Source of the DNA: Ruminococcaceae bacterium UBA2656
GTDB taxonomy: Bacteria; Bacillota; Clostridia; Oscillospirales; Acutalibacteraceae
NCBI GenBank assembly: GCA_002359465.1
Contig: DENA01000012.1
Coordinates: 5,808-10,941, forward strand
Direction of reading: 5' to 3'
DNA length: 5,134 nucleotides
Shown here: piece by piece, positions 1 through 4,579 of the stretch
How the letters are laid out: the number at the start of each line of letters is the position of its first letter
Numbering within the stretch: position 1 is the first letter of the stretch
The notes under the pieces: model-generated
The model's input: the letters and a program-made list of their open reading frames with translations, nothing else
The model's database searches: none
What the model was told of the DNA's origin: nothing
Position numbers and translations under genes: made by a program

Positions 1-401
1 TTCTCTGTGAAGAGGCAAAGGAAGATGTGGGAAAATATATGCGGCTGGGGCACCACATCGGGATGATTTTCCAGCTTACCGACGACTGCATCGATTTTGA
101 AGCGCCGCAGCAACTGGCGAAGAAGCCGGTTCAGTCCGATTATGAACAGGGAGTGATTACGCTTCCGCTGATTTATGCTTTTCAGACGCGCATCGGTTTT
201 AAAGAAAAGGCGAAGGAAGAGCGGATTTCAAGAAATGAAATCAACACCGCTGTCGCTGAAACAGGCGGTCTGAACTACACAAGAATGATTTCAAAAAAAT
301 ATTATGACAAGGCTTTCGCAATTATCCGGGAACTCGATGCGTCCGACAGCAAAAAAGAAAGATTACAATCGATATTGAACAAGGCCTATCGTGGATTATA
401 A
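1..401 (+). CDS. dmkB: Polyprenyl diphosphate synthase, C-terminal part (5' truncated by window edge)
   Basis: This is the last 132 residues of a trans-isoprenyl diphosphate synthase; the reading frame is open from base 3 and the start lies outside the window. Such enzymes condense isopentenyl diphosphate into the C30-C40 tail of quinones in the cytoplasm. The second aspartate-rich motif is visible in FQLTDDCIDF (DDxxD, codons near bases 72-101), preceded by the usual LGxHIGMIFQ helix and followed by a helical C-terminal region. The first DDxxD motif must lie upstream; family members are about 320 residues, so roughly 60% is missing. The stop TAA (399-401) touches the ATG of the prenyltransferase gene, so the tail-making and tail-attaching enzymes are probably translationally coupled. 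In Listeria EET loci the corresponding gene is dmkB, a hepT paralogue; the symbol rests on this context. A housekeeping HepT cannot be excluded from the fragment alone. Confidence 0.88.
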   Translation, partial: LCEEAKEDVGKYMRLGHHIGMIFQLTDDCIDFEAPQQLAKKPVQSDYEQGVITLPLIYAFQTRIGFKEKAKEERISRNEINTAVAETGGLNYTRMISKKYYDKAFAIIRELDASDSKKERLQSILNKAYRGL

Positions 402-1310
402 ATGGAAATGCTGAAGAATTTTTTGAATTTTGTGGAACTGCGGACAAAAATTACCAGTGCTTTTGCTTTTTTTATGGCGCTTGCGTACCTCTTTTACAGG
501 AAACAGCCTGTAAACTGGACCTTAACACTGCTGTTTTTTGCCTCTATGTTTCTGTTCGATTTAACCGCTACGGCGATCAACAATTACGTCGATTCAAAGT
601 CAAACGGCCAGACGCTTCCGTTTCGCCGCGGGACGGCGAAGACGATAATTTACCTGCTGTTTGCAGTCAGTTCGGTATTGGGGCTTACTCTGGCGTACTT
701 AACAGACGCGGTCGTGCTGCTTTTCGGCGGGCTGTGTTTCCTGTTCGGCGTACTCTATTCGTGGGGGCCGATTCCCCTTTCCTGGCAGCCGCTCGGAGAG
801 ATTTTTTCCGGTCTGTTTTACGGGCTGTTCATTCCTTTCCTTTTATTGTATATCAATCTGCCAAGGGGAACTTTTTTTACGCTGACATTTGACTTTCAAA
901 CCGTTCATCTGGATTTGAACATTTTCCCGGTTTTCTCCCTTTTCCTGCTTTCCGTAGCGCCGGTCTGCGCGACGGCGAATATTATGCTGGCCAATAACCT
1001 GTGCGATCTGGAAAAGGATATTCAGGTAAAAAGATATACGCTTCCTTATTATCTTGGCAAAAGAGCTTTGCGTCTGTTCGCCGCTCTTTATTACATTTCG
1101 TATGGATCGGTCGCCGTGATGGTGCTGCTAAGAATTTTGCCGTCGGTCTGTCTGCTGATCCTGCTGACTGTTTTTCCGGTTAGAAAGAATATCCGGCTCT
1201 TTATAAACAAACAGGATAAAGAGAAGACTTTTATCCTGTCTGTAAAGAATTATATGATTCTTGTGGGAACCGACAGCCTGCTGATTTTTCTCGGCGCTTT
1301 TTTGAGCTAG
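402..1310 (+). CDS. dmkA: UbiA-family prenyltransferase, MenA/DmkA-like (1,4-dihydroxy-2-naphthoate polyprenyltransferase)
   Basis: This 302-residue multi-spanning membrane protein has the usual length for MenA. It most likely transfers a polyprenyl chain to 1,4-dihydroxy-2-naphthoate, giving demethylmenaquinone. The first Asp-rich region is degenerate, N60-N61-Y-V-D64-S-K-S-N68, where MenA/UbiA proteins usually have NDxxDxxxD. The second is clear: N198-N199-L-C-D202-L-E-K-D206, then R211-Y-T-L-P, which matches the MenA-type NNxxDxxxDxxxxxRTL pattern better than UbiA proper. YSWGPIPL near 119-126 followed by LGE (131-133) is the family's conserved loop. About eight or nine hydrophobic segments can be seen, including 40-57, 80-100, 103-120, 134-150, 174-196, 222-245 and 283-301. 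Base 402 directly follows the upstream stop and only a weak GTGGA precedes it, suggesting coupling; a second ATG at 408 is an alternative start. Being next to eetA/eetB-like genes supports a quinone dedicated to electron export. Prenylation of another naphthoate is possible. Confidence 0.87.
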   Translation: MEMLKNFLNFVELRTKITSAFAFFMALAYLFYRKQPVNWTLTLLFFASMFLFDLTATAINNYVDSKSNGQTLPFRRGTAKTIIYLLFAVSSVLGLTLAYLTDAVVLLFGGLCFLFGVLYSWGPIPLSWQPLGEIFSGLFYGLFIPFLLLYINLPRGTFFTLTFDFQTVHLDLNIFPVFSLFLLSVAPVCATANIMLANNLCDLEKDIQVKRYTLPYYLGKRALRLFAALYYISYGSVAVMVLLRILPSVCLLILLTVFPVRKNIRLFINKQDKEKTFILSVKNYMILVGTDSLLIFLGAFLS

Positions 1311-1370
1311 CGCCGGCGGAAGTCCATTTTGTTCTATTGACCAGGCCGGACCCTGGACGGAGTATATCAA

Positions 1371-1760
1371 ATGAAATTTGTGAAAAAAACCGATCTTATT
1401 ATTCTTGCCGTTGCCCTTGCGGTCTGTTTGGGCGCGTGGTTCTCCTACCAGTTCGTTGTTGGGAAAAAAGCGGCGAAAGCCGAAATCTATTACAAATCGG
1501 AACTGGTCGAGACGGTTGACCTGACGGCGGGAGTGGATAAGAGTTTTTCCATTGAGCAGAATAAAAATGTGGTTTTTCACGTTTTTAAGGATGGGAGCAT
1601 TTGTTTTCAGGAATCCAATTGCCCGGATAAAGTATGCCTCCACGCGGGAAAGCTCCATACAATCGGTGAAAGCGCGGCTTGCCTGCCGAACAGCATCGTA
1701 TTGAAAATAGTGGCGAAGGATCAGCGCAGTTCTGACGATCTGGATGCTGTGATCGGATGA
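1371..1760 (+). CDS. eetA: Membrane-anchored NusG domain II protein (EetA-like)
   Basis: This 129-residue protein has a short basic N-terminus, one hydrophobic segment at about residues 8-30 and then an extracytoplasmic NusG_II-type domain (about 36-115). The domain's hallmark is visible: SNC84-P-D-K-V-C89 followed by a Gly-containing stretch and C104-L-P-N, plus a further Cys at 78. The name is structural; the protein lacks the NGN and KOW arrangement of the transcription factor NusG and has no reason to bind RNA polymerase. In Listeria, EetA is a membrane protein needed for iron reduction through flavin-based EET; how it works is not settled. The conserved cysteines could form a disulfide or act in redox chemistry (inference). 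GGAG at 1359-1362 lies 8 nt before the ATG. A 60-base gap separates it from the prenyltransferase gene, and 12 bases from the Gx-transporter gene. Confidence 0.85.
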   Translation: MKFVKKTDLIILAVALAVCLGAWFSYQFVVGKKAAKAEIYYKSELVETVDLTAGVDKSFSIEQNKNVVFHVFKDGSICFQESNCPDKVCLHAGKLHTIGESAACLPNSIVLKIVAKDQRSSDDLDAVIG

Positions 1761-1772
1761 GGAAATCAAAGA

Positions 1773-2318
1773 ATGGCTGAACAGAAAAACATGTCAAAGC
1801 GTGAAATAAACTCCCTGAAAATCAAGCGGATGGTTTTGACGGGACTTCTTTTTGCAGTGGTGCTTGTGCTCTCTGTGGTGGAAAACCAGTTGCAGATTCC
1901 GGTTCCCGTTCCCGGCGTAAAGCTGGGGCTTTCCAACATTGTGGTGATGTACTCCCTGTTCTTTGTGGAAAAAAAGGAAGCGCTTCTGCTTGCGGTGCTG
2001 AAATCACTGTTTGTCTTTTTAACCAGAGGCGCGGTTGCGTCACTTCTGAGCCTTTGCGGCGGACTTCTCTCCGTGTTGGCTATGATTGTATTTTTGTTTA
2101 TTTTTAAGGAAAAATTATCTTATCTGATGATTAGTATTCTGGGCGCAGTCTTTCACAATATCGGGCAGATGATTGCGGTTTCCATTTTATATACCAATAT
2201 GTTTTTATGGGCCTATTCCCCCGTCCTGCTGATTTCAGGCATTATAGCGGGGGCGGCGACATCAACACTTCTCAAGGTTACTCTGCCGGCTTTAAAAAAC
2301 ATCGGCTTAAGTAAATAA
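1773..2318 (+). CDS. eetB: Gx transporter family membrane protein (EetB-like)
   Basis: This 181-residue integral membrane protein has a basic cytoplasmic N-terminus and about five or six hydrophobic segments (near 20-37, 50-66, 70-85, 88-111, 116-140 and 146-175). Signature stretches of the family are present: PGVKLGLSNIV (47-57), a RG...LLSLCGGLLS stretch (85-100) and HNIGQ (128-132). Homologues are often labelled heptaprenyl diphosphate synthase component I, but that label fits poorly: there is no prenyl-synthase motif and the protein resembles small-molecule carrier S-components. In Listeria the equivalent EetB is required for EET, with an unknown transported or bound molecule. GAGGAA (1759-1764), overlapping the eetA stop codon, sits 8 nt before the ATG, so eetA and eetB are likely translated together. 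The next gene follows after 20 bases. Confidence 0.85.
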   Translation: MAEQKNMSKREINSLKIKRMVLTGLLFAVVLVLSVVENQLQIPVPVPGVKLGLSNIVVMYSLFFVEKKEALLLAVLKSLFVFLTRGAVASLLSLCGGLLSVLAMIVFLFIFKEKLSYLMISILGAVFHNIGQMIAVSILYTNMFLWAYSPVLLISGIIAGAATSTLLKVTLPALKNIGLSK

Positions 2319-2328
2319 ATAAAAATTT

Positions 2329-2333
2329 GGAGG
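2329..2333 (+). promoter_or_regulatory. Ribosome binding site of the PplA-like lipoprotein gene
   Basis: GGAGG lies 5 nt before the ATG at 2339. It decides the start: an in-frame TTG at 2327 overlaps this site and would only add Met-Glu-Glu-Asn before the basic signal-peptide N-region, so ATG 2339 is preferred. Confidence 0.85.
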
Positions 2334-2338
2334 AAAAT

Positions 2339-3412
2339 ATGAAAAAAACATTAGCAGTATTCTTAGCCGCAGCTATTTCCGTACTAAGCTTTGCGGGATG
2401 CGGCTCATCCACCACTGCCAGTTCCGCAGCCCCGGCCTCTCAGGCCGCTGTAAGTTCTGCGGCTGCATCATCAGCCGCCGCTGCTTCCGGTACCGTAAAA
2501 ACTGGCTTGGGTATCGTATCCTCTCTCGCATCTTCTACCCCGGTAAAGGATGGAAAGGGTACGGCTGTTGCGGACGTAACCGCCGTTGCTGTTACGGTTG
2601 GCTCAGACGGTAAAATTTTGAAATGTTCCATTGACGGCCTGCGCGCGCAGATCGAGTTTTCCGACAAGGGAAAGCTTTTAACCCCGGCGACCATTGTTTT
2701 CAAGAGCAAAAATGAGCTTGGCGAAGCATACGGCGTGAAAAAGGCTTCCAAGATCGGCAAGGAGTGGAACGAGCAGGCTGAAGCATTTGCGAAGTACGTT
2801 GTCGGCAAGACAGCAGACGAAGTCAAAGGCATCGCTGTCAGCAGCGAAGGTAAGCCAACCGCTTCCGAGCTGACCGCTTCCGTAACGATTCATGTGGGCG
2901 ATTTTATCACTGCGGTTCAGAAGGCTGTTAACAATGCACAGGATCTCGGCGCGAAAGCGGACGATAAGCTTGGGCTGGGCATTGAATCTTCCGGTGCACA
3001 ATCCGCAGACGCCGGCGAAAAAGACGGCATTGCGCAGGTTTACTCTTATTTCACAGCTTCTACGTTCGGCGCGGATGGCAAAATCACCAGCAGTGTGATC
3101 GATGCAACCCAGAACAAGGTTACTTTTGACAAGACGGGCAAAATTACATCCGATGTGAAAGCGGAGCAGAAGTCAAAGGATGAACTCGGCGATGCTTACG
3201 GCATGAAGAAAGCTTCTAAAATCGGCAAAGAATGGAATGAAGAAGCAGCCGCGTTCGCCAAGTATGTAGTTGGCAAGACTGCGGATGAAGTCAAGGGCAT
3301 TGCCGTTGACTCCGAAGGCAAAGCGACCGATAAGGAACTGACCGCATCCGTTACCGTGCATGTCGGCGATTTTATGAAAATCCTTGACAAAGCCGCGGTC
3401 AACGCGAAATAA
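2339..3412 (+). CDS. PplA-like lipoprotein with two tandem FMN-binding-like domains
   Basis: This 357-residue protein starts with a lipoprotein signal peptide: MKK, a hydrophobic core and a lipobox ending A19-G20-C21 (Phe at -3 is tolerated but not ideal). Residues about 22-53 are almost only Ala and Ser, a flexible surface tether. Two homologous domains follow, about 57-201 and 211-357. Each has a strand-rich half with a DGKI turn and an ID...F...GK stretch, then a helical half around GKEWNE and KYVVGKTADEVKGIA, ending in E-L-T-A-S-V-T and HVGDF. The architecture (lipoprotein, two FMN-type domains, next to an ApbE gene and eetA/eetB) matches PplA, the flavinylated electron carrier of Gram-positive EET. 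The canonical [ST]GAT flavinylation motif is absent; Thr183 and Thr339 in ELTASVT are the best candidates for FMN attachment (inference from position). The protein is probably abundant, as its gene has a strong ribosome binding site and is followed by a terminator-like hairpin. A non-flavin surface protein remains possible. Confidence 0.8.
   Translation: MKKTLAVFLAAAISVLSFAGCGSSTTASSAAPASQAAVSSAAASSAAAASGTVKTGLGIVSSLASSTPVKDGKGTAVADVTAVAVTVGSDGKILKCSIDGLRAQIEFSDKGKLLTPATIVFKSKNELGEAYGVKKASKIGKEWNEQAEAFAKYVVGKTADEVKGIAVSSEGKPTASELTASVTIHVGDFITAVQKAVNNAQDLGAKADDKLGLGIESSGAQSADAGEKDGIAQVYSYFTASTFGADGKITSSVIDATQNKVTFDKTGKITSDVKAEQKSKDELGDAYGMKKASKIGKEWNEEAAAFAKYVVGKTADEVKGIAVDSEGKATDKELTASVTVHVGDFMKILDKAAVNAK
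2708..2905 (+). repeat. Repeat 1, conserved half of the lipoprotein domain
   Basis: Encodes 66 residues (124-189) that match residues 280-345 with 56 identities by direct comparison and no gaps. Codons differ at many synonymous positions, for example in the stretch for KASKIGKEWN, so it is not a recent DNA duplication. The period between copies is 468 bases. Confidence 0.9.
3176..3373 (+). repeat. Repeat 2, conserved half of the lipoprotein domain
   Basis: Second copy of the 66-residue segment (280-345), containing the second ELTASVT motif. The ten differences from copy 1 are mostly conservative or acidic exchanges (N/D, E/D, V/M, Q/E, I/V and similar). The halves preceding the two copies are far less alike. 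Confidence 0.9.
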
Positions 3413-3440
3413 TCGGAAGTTAAATTTACGGGTAATTCAC

Positions 3441-3474
3441 GAGAGGTAGATTGACGTCTACCTCTCCATTTTTT
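3441..3474 (+). terminator. Rho-independent terminator or attenuator between the lipoprotein and apbE genes
   Basis: A perfect 10-bp inverted repeat, GAGAGGTAGA (3441-3450) and TCTACCTCTC (3457-3466), encloses a 6-nt loop; after CA comes a run of six T (3469-3474). This is the expected form of an intrinsic terminator, starting 28 bases after the lipoprotein stop codon. The T-run abuts the apbE ribosome binding site, leaving no room for a promoter between them, so apbE is probably expressed by partial read-through. The likely effect is more lipoprotein than modifying enzyme. Confidence 0.85.
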
Positions 3475-3482
3475 GAGGTGGA
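3457..3482 (+). promoter_or_regulatory. Possible alternative hairpin covering the apbE ribosome binding site
   Basis: The right arm of the terminator (3457-3464) can also pair with 3475-3482, which includes the GAGGTGG ribosome binding site of apbE: eight pairs, one of them G-U, around a 10-nt loop. The two hairpins exclude each other. When the terminator stem forms, the ribosome binding site is free; when its left arm is missing or occupied, the site would be hidden. Pairing is seen in the sequence; a regulatory role is inference. Confidence 0.4.
3475..3481 (+). promoter_or_regulatory. Ribosome binding site of apbE, selecting a TTG start
   Basis: GAGGTGG ends 4 nt before TTG at 3486. An in-frame TGA at 3474-3476 closes the frame upstream, and the next in-frame ATG (codon 40) would remove the whole signal peptide and lipobox, so TTG 3486 is the supported start. 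Confidence 0.8.
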
Positions 3483-3485
3483 AAA

Positions 3486-4532
3486 TTGGTAAAAAAACTG
3501 ATTGCGACGATTCTTGCTTTGACGCTGATTTTTCAGCTTTCGGCCTGCAACACCAGCAAAAAGACGCGCTATGAAGCTCAATTTTTAAAGCTTTTCGATA
3601 CGATGACCGAAATTGTTGCTTATACGGATACCAAAGAGGAGTTTACAAACCTTTCCAATTTGATTTATAATAATCTAAAGGTTTACCACGAGCTTTACGA
3701 TATATATAACGATTACCCCGGAGTCAACAATATTAAAACAATTAATGACAACGCGGGGAAAAAGCCGGTAAAAGTGGATAAGAAAATCATTGATATGCTG
3801 CTTTTGGGCAAAAAGGAAAGCAGCAGGGAAACGTCCTCTTTTAATATTGCGCTGGGATCGGTGCTGAAAATATGGCATCAGTACAGGGAAGCCGGTATCA
3901 ACAATCCCGAAAGCGCCGCCCTGCCGCCCATGGCTGATCTGAAAGCGGCTATGCAGCACACGGACACAAACAAAGTCATTATTGATGAAAAGGCTTCCAC
4001 CGTTTACCTTGAAGATCCAAAAATGAGTTTGGATGTCGGCGGGATTGCAAAAGGCTACGCAACGGAGCAGGTTGCCAAAATTGCAATGGAGCACGGGTAC
4101 AAATCCGCCCTGCTCAGCGTGGGCGGCAACGTGCGTGCCATTGGCGACAAGGGCGTGAACAACGAGCAGTGGAATGTAGGCATTCAGAACCCGGATAAGG
4201 AAAGCAAGAAAGAGTCTCTGTGTACGATCAATATCACCGACGAGTCCGTGGTGACCAGCGGAATTTACGAGCGGTACTATACCGTAAACGGAAAGACCTA
4301 CCATCATATTATTGATCCGAAAACCCTGATGCCGTCCACTTATTTTAAAGCCGTTACCATCATCACCCGCGATTCGGGAATGGCGGACATCTACTGCAAG
4401 CTGATTTTCAACGTGCCCTACGAGCAGGGGCTGGCTTATGTCAGAACACTGCCGGACACGGAAGCGCTTTGGGTGCTTCCGGACAATACAATCAAATACA
4501 GCGACCATTTTCAGAAGTACATTAAAAAATAG
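3486..4532 (+). CDS. apbE: ApbE/FmnB-type FAD:protein FMN transferase lipoprotein
   Basis: This 348-residue protein is a full-length ApbE-family flavin transferase, which uses FAD and Mg2+ to attach FMN through a phosphoester to a Thr of a target protein outside the cytoplasmic membrane. Residues 1-21 are a lipoprotein signal peptide with lipobox L18-S-A-C21. Family landmarks follow: FDTMTEI (37-43), NIALGSVLKIWH (120-131), SLDVGGIAKGYA (181-192), SVGGN (211-215), VTSGIYERYY (256-265) and HHIIDP (273-278). The pattern resembles FmnB of Gram-positive EET loci, and the neighbouring tandem-domain lipoprotein is the obvious substrate. One oddity is seen near A300-D301: the family usually has AD-x-x-[ST]-T, with Asp and the last Thr as metal ligands, but here the sequence is A-D-I-Y-C-K, putting Lys305 at the Thr position. 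Activity is therefore likely but not certain. It starts with TTG and sits behind a terminator-like hairpin. Confidence 0.9.
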   Translation: MVKKLIATILALTLIFQLSACNTSKKTRYEAQFLKLFDTMTEIVAYTDTKEEFTNLSNLIYNNLKVYHELYDIYNDYPGVNNIKTINDNAGKKPVKVDKKIIDMLLLGKKESSRETSSFNIALGSVLKIWHQYREAGINNPESAALPPMADLKAAMQHTDTNKVIIDEKASTVYLEDPKMSLDVGGIAKGYATEQVAKIAMEHGYKSALLSVGGNVRAIGDKGVNNEQWNVGIQNPDKESKKESLCTINITDESVVTSGIYERYYTVNGKTYHHIIDPKTLMPSTYFKAVTIITRDSGMADIYCKLIFNVPYEQGLAYVRTLPDTEALWVLPDNTIKYSDHFQKYIKK

Positions 4533-4566
4533 AATTCACGGATTCGGGAAGTATCTTAATTTGAAT

Positions 4567-4570
4567 GAGG
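4567..4570 (+). promoter_or_regulatory. Ribosome binding site of the ubiD-like gene
   Basis: GAGG lies 9 nt before ATG 4580. An in-frame ATG at 4565 overlaps this site and would add Met-Arg-Asn-Ala-Arg, with only a poor GGGAAG 13 nt further upstream. UbiD proteins commonly begin with a MAYxDLxxF-like stretch, which supports 4580. Confidence 0.65.
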
Positions 4571-4579
4571 AATGCGCGA

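Noticed and set aside
1341..1356. Small inverted repeat CCAGG...CCTGG before eetA
   Set aside because: Only five pairs and no T-run follow, so it is not a terminator and there is no other support for a function.
1337..1366. Possible promoter in the 60-base gap before eetA (TTGACC with a weak AT-rich -10)
   Set aside because: The -10 candidates match poorly at 17-19 nt spacing and transcription would start at or after the ribosome binding site; co-transcription is simpler.
1371..1760. Reading the NusG_II protein as a transcription elongation factor
   Set aside because: It has an N-terminal membrane segment and an extracytoplasmic cysteine-bearing domain, and lacks the NGN domain.
1128..1769. 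A 213-codon minus-strand frame across the prenyltransferase/eetA junction
   Set aside because: It overlaps two genes with clear family motifs on the + strand and reads as low-complexity antisense sequence with no membrane or domain pattern.
1773..2318. Reading the Gx-transporter gene as heptaprenyl diphosphate synthase component I
   Set aside because: The protein is a multi-spanning membrane protein with no prenyl-synthase motif; the label is a database habit from being next to hepT-like genes.
2398..3402. Several short frames on both strands inside the lipoprotein gene, including a pair of similar minus-strand frames
   Set aside because: The pair are similar only because they are antisense to the two internal repeats; none has independent coding evidence.
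3675..4508. A 277-codon open frame on the minus strand opposite apbE
   Set aside because: It lies wholly inside a recognisable ApbE gene, has no family features or good ribosome binding site, and is a by-product of the codon pattern of the + strand gene.
3434..4540. The 8-mer AATTCACG appears in both gaps flanking apbE (3434-3441 and 4533-4540)
   Set aside because: The match does not extend beyond eight bases, the sequence is not palindromic, and it overlaps no promoter-like element; chance is adequate.
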